A stretch of DNA of 49,766 nucleotides from assembly GCF_003852515.1 (NCBI RefSeq), contig NZ_QAJK01000156.1:1-49766 (forward strand), in the 5' to 3' direction. The DNA is from Variovorax sp. KBW07 (lineage in GTDB: Bacteria; Pseudomonadota; Gammaproteobacteria; Burkholderiales; Burkholderiaceae_C). Positions 36,300 through 45,504 of the stretch are shown here, piece after piece. A program made the translations under genes and the position numbers. How positions within the stretch are numbered: position 1 is the stretch's first letter; each line of letters begins with the position of its first letter. The notes under the pieces are model-generated. The model ran no database searches, was not told the origin of the DNA, and worked only from the letters and a program-made list of their open reading frames with translations.

Positions 36300-37217
36300 T
36301 CAGATCAGCAGGTCTTGCGCGTCGTCCTCGAAGCCCGGAATGGGCTGCGCCTTGGCCAGCGCGAGCCACACGCCGAAGGGAATGCGGTCGAACGCGCGGT
36401 GCACCGCCGCGCGCGCCACCACCAGGCGCTCGCCTTCGAGCACCATCACGCCGCATTCGGCCGGCACTTCTTCGGGCCTGGCGATGCAGCGGCCCTTGGC
36501 ATCGTTGCCCAGCACGTACCAGCACTCGCCGCCCAGGTCGAGGTAGGCCGCGCGCTTGTCGGGCTTGCGCAGATCGCCCAGCAGGTCGGCACGGCTCACC
36601 TTGACCTCGTGCACGATGGGGTGCGCATAAGCCTCGACGCTGGTGTTGCGGATCGAAAACACATCGGGCCGCGCAATGCACCAGCGCGCCTTGCCGCCCT
36701 CTTCCAGCGGCGGCAGGCGTGCGCGCAGCCCGAGGCCGCGCCATGCGATGCGGCCGCCGCGCGTCATTTCGCGCGCCACGCGTTCGACCAGCGCCTCGTG
36801 CGGCGACAACGCCGCGCGGTTGATGGTGAGCGTGGTGGCAATGCGCGCAATGCCGGCGTCGGTCACGCGCAAGGTCTCGTGGCCGTGCACGGTGCGCACG
36901 CGCTCGAGATAACCGCCGGCGAGCAGCTCGACCTCGATGCCGTCGCAGCACGGCCAGCCGGCCGAGCGATAAATCTCGCGCAGGCGCCGTGCATGCAGCT
37001 TGCCGAAGGGCACGGCCGTCTGCACGGGCGGCGGCGGCTCGACCACCGGCGACGGAAAACCGGGGTCGGTAACGGGCGGGACCACAGGCGGCGGATCGCC
37101 CTCGGGCGGTGGCACCGGGGGCACTGGCGGCGTGACGGGCAGCGGCACGTCGGGCGCGGGCGGCGGCGGGCCGATGGGCGCGGCGACAACGGGGTCGGGA
37201 ACAACGAGTTCGGTCAT
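36300..37217 (-). CDS. MmcB-like PD-(D/E)xK nuclease-fold protein with proline-rich N-terminus
   Basis: 305-residue protein. Residues 7-70 are an unusual proline-rich, probably disordered segment (PPAPDVPLPVTPPVPPVPPP). The C-terminal half carries a restriction-endonuclease-like signature: Pro184-Asp185 in ARPDVFSIRN and Glu204/Lys206 in HEVKVSRADLLGDLRKPDKR, followed by ECWYVL. This resembles MmcB, an SOS-linked DNA-repair protein of alphaproteobacteria. It lies 95 bases after dnaE2 on the same strand, consistent with read-through from the LexA-controlled imuA promoter. The middle region (about 73-150) looks like a winged-helix domain. Its role in repair is inferred. Confidence 0.68.
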   Translation of the reverse strand: MTELVVPDPVVAAPIGPPPPAPDVPLPVTPPVPPVPPPEGDPPPVVPPVTDPGFPSPVVEPPPPVQTAVPFGKLHARRLREIYRSAGWPCCDGIEVELLAGGYLERVRTVHGHETLRVTDAGIARIATTLTINRAALSPHEALVERVAREMTRGGRIAWRGLGLRARLPPLEEGGKARWCIARPDVFSIRNTSVEAYAHPIVHEVKVSRADLLGDLRKPDKRAAYLDLGGECWYVLGNDAKGRCIARPEEVPAECGVMVLEGERLVVARAAVHRAFDRIPFGVWLALAKAQPIPGFEDDAQDLLI

Positions 37218-37312
37218 GGCGGGAACAGGTTAGCGAAAAGTCGGGGGCGGCGCGAGGCATGGAACGATCGGTTGCATCCGGCGGTGGGCATCGAAAGAGG
37301 CATGCGCCGGGC

Positions 37313-40300
37313 TCAATGAAAGTCCCGGCTGGTGTTGCTCTGCGCCAGCCGGCCCATGAGCGGCGTGAGGTCCTTGAAGCCGGTGGCGATGAGGTGCTGC
37401 ACCTTGCCGCCGCTGTCGTCGTCGCGCTGCCAGGTGCCCTGCACCGCGAGCAGGTGCGACTTCAGCAGCGGCTCGCGCCAGGCCTCGATGACGTGGCTCC
37501 AGACGATGACGTTGACGTTGCCGGTCTCGTCTTCCAGCGTGACGAAGATGGTGCCGTTGGCGGTGCCGGGCCGCTGGCGTCCCTTGACGATGCCGCAGGC
37601 GCGCACGGTCTGGCCGCTGGGCACGGGGCGCAGCTCCGCGGCGCTCATGAGCTTCATGCGCGCCAGGCGCGGGCGCAGCAGCGCGAGCGGATGGCGGCGC
37701 AACGTGAGACCGGTCGAGGCGTAGTCGCCGACGATTTCTTCCCCCTCGGGCGCGGCCGGCAACAGCAGCGCCTGCTCGTGGATCGGCACGCCCTTGAGCA
37801 ACGCCGGCGACCGATGCTGCGCCGTGGCGTCCCAGACCTGCTGGCGCCGATGGCCCGAGAGCGACATCAGCGCATCGGCGGCGGCGAGCGCGGCCATGTC
37901 CTTGCCTTCGAGTTCGGCACGCAGGGCGAGGTCTTCGGTGCTGGTGAAAGGTGCTTGCGCACGCGCCTTCAGCAGGCGCCTGGCGCCGGCTTCGCTGAGG
38001 CTCAAGACCCGGTTCAGGCCGAGCCGCACGGCGGGCTGGTTGTCGTTGCCCAGGCGGTCGGCATGGCGCGTGTCGGTGCCGGCCGGCATGCGCGGCGCAT
38101 CGGGGGCACGGGCTTCGAGCGTGGTGTCCATGTCGCTGCACGTGACATCGACCGGCCGCACTTCGACGCCATGGCGGCGCGCATCCTGAACGAGCTGCGA
38201 AGGGCTGTAGAAGCCCATGGGTTGCGAATCGAGCAGGGCCGCGAGGAAGCAGGCGGGCTCGTAGTTCTTGAGCCAGCTGCTCACGGTGACCAGCAGCGCG
38301 AAGCTCGCGGCGTGGCTTTCAGGAAAACCGTAGTCGCCGAAGCCGAGGATCTGCTTGAAGATGGCTTCGGCGAATTCGGCCTTGTAGCCCTTATGGACCA
38401 TGCCATCGACAAGCTTGTCATGAAATTTTCCGAGGCCGCCTTTGCGCTTCCACGCAGCCATGGCACGGCGCAACTGATCGGCTTCGTCGGCGGAGAAGTC
38501 GGCGGCAATCATCGCGATCTGCATCACCTGCTCCTGGAAGATCGGAATTCCCAGTGTGCGTTCCAGGGCAGGCCGAAGATCCTCTTTCTCGTAGGTTATC
38601 GGCAACCCCTTGGCCACCCGCTCGCGTTGCTTGAGATACGGATGCACCATGCCGCCCTGGATGGGCCCCGGCCGCACGATCGCGACCTCGATCACCAGGT
38701 CTTCATAGGTGCGCGGCTTCAGGCGCGGCAGCATCGACATCTGCGCCCTGCTCTCGATCTGGAACACGCCGATGGTGTCGGCGTCGCAGATCATGTCGAA
38801 CACCTGCGGGTCGTCGTTGGGGATGTGGTGCATCTCCATCATCGAGCCCCGCCAGCGGTTCATGTGGGCCAGCCCGCGGCGGATGGCGCTGAGCATGCCG
38901 AGCGCGAGCACGTCGACCTTGAGCATGCCCATGGCTTCGAGATCGTCCTTCTCCCACTGGATGACGGAGCGATTCACCATCGACGCCTTCTCTACCGGCA
39001 CCAGCCGCGTGAGCTTGGTATGGGTCAGCACGAAGCCGCCCACGTGCTGGCTCAGGTGGCGCGGAAAGCCCTTGAGCTTTTGCGTGAGCTCAATCCACTG
39101 CACCAGCTTGAGTTCGTCTTCCTGCACGCCGACGCGCGCGGCGGCCTGGAACAGCTGTTCGCCGAGCACGGTGTCGTCGAACCAGTAGTGGTCCTTGGCG
39201 AATTCGTCGATCAGCCGCTCGTCGATGCCGAGTGCCTTGCCGACGTCGCGCAAGGCGCTGCGCGAGCGGTAGCAGATGACGACGGCTGCAATGGCTGCGC
39301 GCTCGCGGCCGTATTTTTGGTAGATGTACTGGATGACTTCTTCGCGCCGCTGGTGCTCGAAGTCGACGTCGATGTCGGGCGGTTCGTGGCGATGGCGGCT
39401 CAGGAAGCGTTCGAACAGCAGATGGCCTTTTTCCGGATCGATCGCGGTAATGCCAAGGCAGTAGCAGACGGCGGAATTGGCGGAGGAGCCGCGGCCCTGG
39501 CAGAGAATTTCCTGCGACTTGGCAAAACGCACGATGTCTTCCACGGTCAGGAAGAACATCTCGTACTTGAGTTCGATGATGAGCTGCAGCTCTTTGTGCA
39601 CCTGCATGCAGACGCCCGCGGGAATGCCCGAGGCGTACCTTTCGAGCGGATATTTCTTGAGCGCCCCTTCCCATGTCTTGCGCACCAATGTCTGCGCGGC
39701 GGTCTCGTTGTTGCCCACCATCTCGAGCGGGTACTTGTAGTTCTCCCGGATCACCTCCGGATCGAACCTGCACCGCCCGGCCACCACCAGCGTGTTCGCC
39801 AGCATCCGCGGCAGATAAAGCTCGGCCAGCCGGACCCGCTGCCGCAGGTGCCGCTCGGCATTCGACTGCAGCGCAAAGCCGCACTCGGCCACCGTCCTGC
39901 CTTCGCGCACGGCCGTCAGCACGTCGTGCAGCGGCTTGCGTGCACGCACATGCATGTGCACGTCACCCGCTGCCACCAGCGGCACGCCGGCCTGCTCGCC
40001 CGCCTGCATCAACGCTACGAACCACAGGTCGTCGTCGATCTCGTTGAGCATCTCGACGGCCAGCCAGAGGTTCTCTCCGTAGAGTGCCTTGGCGGCCGAC
40101 AGGTCTTCATGCAGCGTGGCCACGTCCATCGCGCCGCCGGGGTTGCGCCGCGGCACGAAAAGAACCTGGCAGTCCTGCAGCGAGGCGACATCGCTGTCTT
40201 CCCAGCTCACGCGGTATTCGCCCTTGGGCAATTCGGTGTTGCGCGCGGCGGTGATGAACTCGCAGAGGTTGCCCCAGCCCTCGGTGTCGTTCGCGATCAC

Positions 40301-40678
40301 CACGAGCCTGAAGCGCTCGAAGCGGAACTCGCTGCCGAACAGCAGGCGGAACGAAAGGTTGCGCGGAACCGGCGGCTCGTCGGGGTGCTCTTTCTCGTAC
40401 TCGTCGAGCCTGGACTCCATGCTGCGCTGATGGACGTGCGCGCGCACGATGCCCGCCACCGAGCATTCGTCGGTGATGGCCAGCGCCGAATAGCCCAGGT
40501 GGTAGGCGCGCTCGACCATGTCTTCAGGCATCGATGCGCCGCGCTGGAAGCTGAAGTTCGTCAGGCAGTGCAGCTCGGCATAGTCGGGCAGGCCCGGCAC
40601 CGGCTTGAGCCGCTGCGGCAGCACATGCACCTTGGCGGGCAAGCGGGCCCGCATCTCCTTGCCGCTCAGGTCAGGCAT
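37313..40678 (-). CDS. dnaE2: Error-prone DNA polymerase DnaE2 (ImuC)
   Basis: 1121-residue C-family polymerase that carries out damage-induced mutagenic synthesis with ImuA and ImuB. An N-terminal PHP domain begins at YAELHCLTNFSF (about residue 33). The catalytic aspartates are in PDIDVDF (about residues 434-440). Fingers and helix-hairpin regions follow, then a C-terminal OB fold (RACGIVKGRQRPGTANGTIF, VTLEDETGNVNVIVWSHV). The length is typical of DnaE2 (about 1050-1120). The ATG at 40678 overlaps the imuB stop by eight bases; an upstream in-frame ATG at 40810 lies inside imuB and adds only a basic tail. Confidence 0.95.
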   Translation of the reverse strand: MPDLSGKEMRARLPAKVHVLPQRLKPVPGLPDYAELHCLTNFSFQRGASMPEDMVERAYHLGYSALAITDECSVAGIVRAHVHQRSMESRLDEYEKEHPDEPPVPRNLSFRLLFGSEFRFERFRLVVIANDTEGWGNLCEFITAARNTELPKGEYRVSWEDSDVASLQDCQVLFVPRRNPGGAMDVATLHEDLSAAKALYGENLWLAVEMLNEIDDDLWFVALMQAGEQAGVPLVAAGDVHMHVRARKPLHDVLTAVREGRTVAECGFALQSNAERHLRQRVRLAELYLPRMLANTLVVAGRCRFDPEVIRENYKYPLEMVGNNETAAQTLVRKTWEGALKKYPLERYASGIPAGVCMQVHKELQLIIELKYEMFFLTVEDIVRFAKSQEILCQGRGSSANSAVCYCLGITAIDPEKGHLLFERFLSRHRHEPPDIDVDFEHQRREEVIQYIYQKYGRERAAIAAVVICYRSRSALRDVGKALGIDERLIDEFAKDHYWFDDTVLGEQLFQAAARVGVQEDELKLVQWIELTQKLKGFPRHLSQHVGGFVLTHTKLTRLVPVEKASMVNRSVIQWEKDDLEAMGMLKVDVLALGMLSAIRRGLAHMNRWRGSMMEMHHIPNDDPQVFDMICDADTIGVFQIESRAQMSMLPRLKPRTYEDLVIEVAIVRPGPIQGGMVHPYLKQRERVAKGLPITYEKEDLRPALERTLGIPIFQEQVMQIAMIAADFSADEADQLRRAMAAWKRKGGLGKFHDKLVDGMVHKGYKAEFAEAIFKQILGFGDYGFPESHAASFALLVTVSSWLKNYEPACFLAALLDSQPMGFYSPSQLVQDARRHGVEVRPVDVTCSDMDTTLEARAPDAPRMPAGTDTRHADRLGNDNQPAVRLGLNRVLSLSEAGARRLLKARAQAPFTSTEDLALRAELEGKDMAALAAADALMSLSGHRRQQVWDATAQHRSPALLKGVPIHEQALLLPAAPEGEEIVGDYASTGLTLRRHPLALLRPRLARMKLMSAAELRPVPSGQTVRACGIVKGRQRPGTANGTIFVTLEDETGNVNVIVWSHVIEAWREPLLKSHLLAVQGTWQRDDDSGGKVQHLIATGFKDLTPLMGRLAQSNTSRDFH

Positions 40679-42074
40679 AGAACCCCTGCAGGTACCAGCG
40701 CACCTCGCCCGAAGAAAAGCGCGCCGAAGGCCGTTCGCGAAAGATCCACACCAGTCCGGCTTCGGGGCTTTCGGCGACGTAGTAGTCGCGCATCGCGGGC
40801 TGGCCGCCATCGTCCTTGTCGCCCCACCAACCGGCTTCGACGCGCTGCGGGCCGATCAGCTTGCTCAGCGGCCCGCGGTAGCAGGGCCGCTCGCCGTCCA
40901 TCTCCAGCAGCAGGGGTTCGGGCAGCAGCCACGGCGGGTAGAGCGCATCGGGTTGCGAAGCCGCAGCCCTTGCTTCCTTGCGGCCCCTCCCGGGCTTCTC
41001 GGGCTTCTCGGGCGGCGCATCGGCTTTCTGCAGCGCGGGCCGCCACGCCTGCTTACGCTCCGGCCGGTGGTCGGCCTGCGCCGCGGGCACCAGCACCTGC
41101 CGGGCGCCGAGCCGCACGCTGAGCCGCTCGACCATTTCGTGGAGCTTGTCGCCCTTGCGGTTGTCTTCCGGCAGAAAGCTGGTGCTGGCGCCGGCCCATG
41201 GATCGGTTTCGAGAGTGCGCAGCTTCAGCCAGCTCGCGGGCGCGGCCAGCGTGGTGAGCGCCAGTTTCTCGGAGAGCAGGCGGCGCAGGTGCGCCATGTC
41301 CTGCGTGGGCTCGGCGGTGCGCACGGTGACCTGCTGGTGCGGCGGCAGGTTGACGCCATTGAAGCGTTTGAGGTCGAGCGTCCATTGCAGCTCGAGCGCG
41401 CGCGCGCCGCGTTGTCGCGCACGCAGCCAGTACTGCAGCGTCGTCAGCAGGCGGTTGGCCGACCACATCAGCTCGGGCGCGGTTTCGGCCAGCGCGGGCA
41501 GCTCCAGCTTCTGCTCGAACACGTCGGGCAGCGTGAGCCAGGTATGGCTTTCGGGGCGCAGGCCCCAGGCCATGTCGAGCGCTTCGCGCAGGCCCGCGCC
41601 GAAGCGCCGCGTGAGGCCGCCGCGCGGCAACGCGGCCACGTCGCCCCAGGTGCGGCAACCGAGCCGTTCGAGCAGGTCCAGATGCCCGCGCGCGGCGCTC
41701 AGCGTGTCGAGCGGCAGGCCGCCGGGCATGTCTTTCGGCCGTGTTTCTTCGCGCGAGAACAGGCGCAGCCGTGCCAGCGCGATCAGGCTGGTGGCGCCCT
41801 GCGCGCCCAGCATGCGCGCATCGGGAATGGGGTTGGCGCCGAGCAGCACGCGCATCATCTGCAGCCGCCCACCCCACAGGCGCTCGCAGGCGGAGACTTC
41901 GAGCATCAGTGCTTCGTCTTGCCAGGTGACGTGGGGCGTGTAGTGCAGGGCCCACCAGCCCAGGGCTTCGGCCGTGGGCAGAGGCGCCGCGGCGTGTGCG
42001 TCATGTGCCTTAGGCGCCCGATGTGCCTCGGGCGTGTCGGCTTCAAGCGACCACCGCAATGCGATCCAGTGCAT
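40671..42074 (-). CDS. imuB: ImuB, inactive Y-family polymerase adaptor
   Basis: 467-residue Y-family polymerase relative that recruits DnaE2 to the sliding clamp and binds ImuA. MHWIALRWSLEAD is the usual N-terminus and TWQDEALMLEVSACERLWGG the palm segment, where Y-polymerase catalytic acidic residues are not conserved. LERLGCRTWGDVAALPRGGLTRRFG is the helix-hairpin-helix. The C-terminal region is less conserved, with a charged KPEKPGRGRKEARAA linker before the final PLLLEMDGERPCYRG block. It overlaps imuA by 32 bases and dnaE2 by eight, showing tight coupling. Confidence 0.93.
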   Translation of the reverse strand: MHWIALRWSLEADTPEAHRAPKAHDAHAAAPLPTAEALGWWALHYTPHVTWQDEALMLEVSACERLWGGRLQMMRVLLGANPIPDARMLGAQGATSLIALARLRLFSREETRPKDMPGGLPLDTLSAARGHLDLLERLGCRTWGDVAALPRGGLTRRFGAGLREALDMAWGLRPESHTWLTLPDVFEQKLELPALAETAPELMWSANRLLTTLQYWLRARQRGARALELQWTLDLKRFNGVNLPPHQQVTVRTAEPTQDMAHLRRLLSEKLALTTLAAPASWLKLRTLETDPWAGASTSFLPEDNRKGDKLHEMVERLSVRLGARQVLVPAAQADHRPERKQAWRPALQKADAPPEKPEKPGRGRKEARAAASQPDALYPPWLLPEPLLLEMDGERPCYRGPLSKLIGPQRVEAGWWGDKDDGGQPAMRDYYVAESPEAGLVWIFRERPSARFSSGEVRWYLQGFYA

Positions 42075-42849
42075 TCGGTCCTCCTTTCCACGCGTCGATG
42101 CGCACCACGGTGGCCGTGGCCGCCGCTTCGCCCACGGGCGCCGTGCCCAGCTGCTGCAGGCGCAGCTTGCGCCGCAGCCGGGCGGCCGCCAGCAGCGCGC
42201 TCATGCGCTCGTTGCGCGCGGGCAGCATCACGGGAGAAGCCAGCGGCGGACCGCGGCGCTTGAGGATGCGCAGCTCGATCTGCGCACTGTCGCTCTCGCA
42301 GCGGTCGACCTGGATGCGAAGCCGCGCGGGCGAAGCCGACTGCGCCACCGAGTCGGGCCGGCACACGAACAGCAGCACTTCATGCTGCGCGGCGGCCAGC
42401 TGCAGCCGCCGCAGTTCGGCCACGCGCGCCTGCGGCAGCCAGGCCACGACGGCGGCCACGTCGGCGCAGCGCAGCGCCTGCTCGCAGGCCCACAGCCGCG
42501 CGGGCGCGGCATCGCTCTTGACCCACATCAGGGCTTCGACCGGCAAGCCCTGCGCAGCCAGCGAGGGGCCGCAAGGCTCGTACGGCGCACCGACCAGCAC
42601 GACCGGCCCGCCGCGCGTGTCCACCGCCTGCGCCAACGCGGGCAGCAGCAGCCGCCAGACATGGGCCTCGGGCGCGGCCTGCAGCAGCTCCGTCATGGCG
42701 CCGACCGGCCAGCCGCCGCCCGGCAGCTCGGCGTCGAGCGCGGCATGGCCGGTGGCCGTGACTTGCGCGTCGGCCAGGCCAAGCTCGTCGGCGTGCCAGA
42801 CGCCACGGCCCGCGGCAGCTGAGAAGGAGTCGAGGAAAGGGAGGCCCAT
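42043..42849 (-). CDS. imuA: ImuA, RecA-like translesion mutagenesis protein
   Basis: 268-residue SulA/RecA-like protein of the mutasome. The region GGGWPVGAMTELLQAAPEAHVW aligns with the RecA ATPase core, but the Walker A lysine/threonine of RecA is absent, as is usual for ImuA. VVLVGAPYEPCGPSLAAQGL and MWVKSDAAPARLWACEQALRC are further family blocks. It is the first gene of the imuA-imuB-dnaE2 cassette, and a LexA box ends 14 bases before the ATG at 42849. The leader is very short, and no strong ribosome site is visible. Confidence 0.9.
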   Translation of the reverse strand: MGLPFLDSFSAAAGRGVWHADELGLADAQVTATGHAALDAELPGGGWPVGAMTELLQAAPEAHVWRLLLPALAQAVDTRGGPVVLVGAPYEPCGPSLAAQGLPVEALMWVKSDAAPARLWACEQALRCADVAAVVAWLPQARVAELRRLQLAAAQHEVLLFVCRPDSVAQSASPARLRIQVDRCESDSAQIELRILKRRGPPLASPVMLPARNERMSALLAAARLRRKLRLQQLGTAPVGEAAATATVVRIDAWKGGPNALDRIAVVA

Positions 42850-42862
42850 GATTGATCCGTTA

Positions 42863-42880
42863 ACTGTATTTTTATACAGT
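42863..42880 (-). promoter_or_regulatory. LexA (SOS) box of the imuA-imuB-dnaE2 cassette
   Basis: CTGTATTTTTATACAG (42864-42879), an exact CTGT-N8-ACAG site with arms extended to ACTGTAT/ATACAGT (42863-42880). Read leftward it contains TATAAA, so the -10 box probably lies inside the LexA site. Confidence 0.92.
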
Positions 42881-43018
42881 ATTTAGCGGGTCGCAAGAAA
42901 GAAGATGTTTTTCTTGTCCGCAGGCCTCTTCATATTCCTGTTGCTCATGCCAAGGTGCCCAGAAGTCGTTTGAGCTGAGGCCGTGCTTTCGCTCCAATGC
43001 CAGGCAAAGGAGCCACGC

Positions 43019-43861
43019 ATGAACGACCTGAGCCACCCCACCGTTACCGCCGGCCTGAACTACCTGCAGCCCAGCGCGCTGCGCCCGTTCAGCTACACCT
43101 TCCAGCCGCCGCCCGGCACGCCCTGGGAAAGCGGCAGCTACGAACTGCGCCCCGTGCCGATTGCGGATGCGCGCGCCGCAGCGGTGCCGGCCGACATCGA
43201 GCGCGAAGGCTTCGTGCTGCGCGATGCGCCCACGGCCGTGGCCGACTTTCTTGACGATGCCGAGGTCACGGCGATCTATCACCGCGAGGTGGCCGAACTG
43301 GCGCTGCAGGTCACGGGCGGCGCGCGGGCCCATGTGTTCGACCACCTGGTGCGCCGGCGCGAAGCCGACCGCGTGGCGCTGAGCTTCGGCCGCCGCGCGA
43401 CCGACGGCAGGGCCGCCGCCAACGGCCGCATCCACAACGACTACACCGAAGAATCGGGCCGCCGCCGGCTGGGCCTGGTGCTGGCCGACGCCGCCGCGGC
43501 AAAGGCCGTGCGGCGCTACTGCATCGTCAACGTCTGGCGCTCGATCAGGGGCCCGGTGCTCGACACGCCGCTGGCCGTGTGCGACGCGCGCTCGGTCATG
43601 GCAACGGACCTGGTCAGCGCCGAGGTGCGCTACCCGCGCCGCACCGGCGAGATCTATCTGGCGACCCATTCGCCCGCGCATCGCTGGTCGTACTTTTCGG
43701 CGATGGACCGGCACGAGGCGCTGGTCTTCAAGCAGTACGACTCGCAACTGAGCGGCGTGTCGCGCTACACGCCGCACGCGGCCTTCGACCACCCCGATGC
43801 ACCCGCCGACGCGCCACTGCGCGAAAGCATCGAGGCCCGCTGCCTGGTGGTGTTCGAATGA
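43019..43861 (+). CDS. CmcJ/NvfI-family oxidoreductase
   Basis: 280-residue protein of a family that includes the cephamycin 7-hydroxylation protein CmcJ and the fungal iron/2-oxoglutarate oxygenase NvfI. His139-Asp141 in GRIHNDYTEESG and His221 in SPAHRWSYFSAM look like the iron facial triad. KAVRRYCIVNVWRSIRGPV and VFKQYDSQLSG are other family blocks. The ATG at 43019 follows AAAGGAG. Its stop overlaps the start of the isomerase gene (ATGA), so the two act together. The substrate is unknown; hydroxylation or dioxygenation of a small molecule is expected. Confidence 0.82.
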   Translation: MNDLSHPTVTAGLNYLQPSALRPFSYTFQPPPGTPWESGSYELRPVPIADARAAAVPADIEREGFVLRDAPTAVADFLDDAEVTAIYHREVAELALQVTGGARAHVFDHLVRRREADRVALSFGRRATDGRAAANGRIHNDYTEESGRRRLGLVLADAAAAKAVRRYCIVNVWRSIRGPVLDTPLAVCDARSVMATDLVSAEVRYPRRTGEIYLATHSPAHRWSYFSAMDRHEALVFKQYDSQLSGVSRYTPHAAFDHPDAPADAPLRESIEARCLVVFE

Positions 43862-44484
43862 CGCCGCCCGGCGCCCTGCCCATGCTCGACTTCTGGTTCG
43901 ACTTCGGCAGCAACTACAGCTACCTGAGCGTCATGCGCATCGAGCAGGAGGCGGCTCGCCACGGTGTCGGCATCCGCTGGCGGCCCTTTCTGCTGGGACC
44001 GATCTTCCGTTCGTTCGGCTGGGAGTCGTCGCCCTTCGTGCGGCAGAAGCAGAAAGGCGACTACGCGTGGAAAGACATGGCCCGCCAGTGCCGCAAGCAC
44101 GGCCTGCCGTGGAAGCAGCCGACGCACTTTCCGCGGCCGGCGGTGCTGCCGCTGCGCATCGCGCTGGTGGGCGCCGAACAGCCATGGATGGGCGAGTTCT
44201 GCCGCCGCACGATGGCAATGAATTTCGCCGAAGACCGCGGCATCGATTCGCCGCAGGCCATGCACACGCTGCTGGTCGACATGGGGCTGCCGGCGCACCG
44301 GATCATCGAGGAAGCCGTCTGCGACTTGAACAAGCTGAAGCTGCGGCGCCAGACCGGAAGCGCCGCCGAAAAAGGCATCTTCGGCGCACCCACCTTCTTT
44401 GCCGGCGACGAAATGTTCTGGGGCAACGACCGCCTCGACGACGCGCTGGCGTTCTGCCGGGCGGCAGGGTCAGGCAGCGCCTGA
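43858..44484 (+). CDS. DsbA-fold 2-hydroxychromene-2-carboxylate isomerase-like protein
   Basis: 208-residue thioredoxin-fold protein of the HCCA isomerase (NahD)/kappa-class GST group. MLDFWFDFGSNYSYLSVMRIE is the N-terminal block with the active-site serine region. IRWRPFLLGPIF and the late KGIFGAPTFFAGDEMFWGNDRLDDAL complete the family pattern. Such enzymes use glutathione in cis-trans isomerisation or related steps of aromatic breakdown. It is translationally coupled to the CmcJ/NvfI-like gene. Its last 15 bases overlap the 3' end of the convergent LysR gene. Confidence 0.87.
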   Translation: MTPPGALPMLDFWFDFGSNYSYLSVMRIEQEAARHGVGIRWRPFLLGPIFRSFGWESSPFVRQKQKGDYAWKDMARQCRKHGLPWKQPTHFPRPAVLPLRIALVGAEQPWMGEFCRRTMAMNFAEDRGIDSPQAMHTLLVDMGLPAHRIIEEAVCDLNKLKLRRQTGSAAEKGIFGAPTFFAGDEMFWGNDRLDDALAFCRAAGSGSA

Positions 44485-45396
44485 CCGCTGTTGCCGCGCC
44501 TCGGCCGCCAGCCAGGCGGCCACATGGCGCACGTCTTCGCGCGGGGCCTCTTCGGCCTGGATCAGCCAGTAGGCGTGCCCCGAGGCCTGCGCGGGCGCGG
44601 GTGAGGCCACCCGGGCAAGGCGCTTTTCATCGAGCAGCGGCTGGATCAGTTCGAGCCGACCCAGCGCCACGCCCTGCCCGGCCAGCGCGGCCTGGATCAG
44701 CTGGTCGTACTGGTTGAAGTGCAGCACCGCCTGCGGCTTCGCGTCGGCCCAGCCCACGGCCGCCAGCCAGTCGCTCCACTGCAGCCACGGGTGCTGGGGG
44801 TCGTCGAACGCCAGCAGGCACAGGCCCGACACGTCCCCGGCCGAGCGCAGTTGCTTCAAGCCCAGCGAAGGATGCGCCACGGGCGCCACGGTTTCGCCGA
44901 AGAGCCGCAGCGCACCGGCCGGCGCCAGCGCGGGCGTGGTGTAGCGGATGGCCAGGTCGATGCCCTCGTTGCGCAGGTCGGCCAGCTGGTTGTTGGACGA
45001 AACGCGCACGTCCACGCCCGGGTGCAGCTTCTGCACATGGCTCAGCCGGGGCAGCAGCCAGAGCCCGGTCATGCCGATGCTCGCGCTCAAGGTCACGGGG
45101 CGCTGCTCGCCGGCCTGGCGGATGCCACCCATCACGTCCTGCAGTTGCTGCACGGCGCCGTCGGCACTGCGAAAGAGCCGCTCGCCCTCGGTGGTGAAAG
45201 AAATCGAACGGTGGCCACGCACCAGCAGCTTCACGCCGAGCTGTTCTTCAAGCGCATGCACCTGCTTGCTGACCGCCGACTGCGTAAGGCACAGGTCCTG
45301 CGCCGCCAGCGAGATGCTCATTCGCCGCCCCACCGCGACAAAGCCCCGCACCAGGTCGAGCGAGGCCATGCGAAGGAGTGAAAGTGGCATTCCCAT
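44470..45396 (-). CDS. LysR-family transcriptional regulator, GcvA-like
   Basis: 308-residue LysR protein with N-terminal helix-turn-helix (about 12-70; RRMSISLAAQDLCLTQSAVSKQVHALEEQLG) and a GcvA/AmpR-type effector domain. The start at 45396 gives MGMPLSLLRMASLDLV; the later ATG at MASLDLV is a reasonable alternative. It is convergent with the oxygenase/isomerase pair and divergent from the binding-protein gene at 45505, so the latter is its most likely target. The effector is unknown. Confidence 0.87.
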   Translation of the reverse strand: MGMPLSLLRMASLDLVRGFVAVGRRMSISLAAQDLCLTQSAVSKQVHALEEQLGVKLLVRGHRSISFTTEGERLFRSADGAVQQLQDVMGGIRQAGEQRPVTLSASIGMTGLWLLPRLSHVQKLHPGVDVRVSSNNQLADLRNEGIDLAIRYTTPALAPAGALRLFGETVAPVAHPSLGLKQLRSAGDVSGLCLLAFDDPQHPWLQWSDWLAAVGWADAKPQAVLHFNQYDQLIQAALAGQGVALGRLELIQPLLDEKRLARVASPAPAQASGHAYWLIQAEEAPREDVRHVAAWLAAEARQQRSGAA

Positions 45397-45504
45397 GATG
45401 AATATGAAGGCGGATTCTCATGCGGCCGGTGCCGCGCGGCAACCACAGAGCGATTTACCCGCGGAGAGCCGAGCCTTAAGATGATTTATTAACAGTTTGT
45501 GACC

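Noticed and set aside
42905-42973. 22-codon hydrophobic frame (MFFLSAGLFIFLLLMP...) between imuA and the CmcJ-like gene
   Set aside because: No ribosome site and very short; the start lies in the loop of a CAAGAAA/TTTCTTG dyad. It cannot be told from chance.
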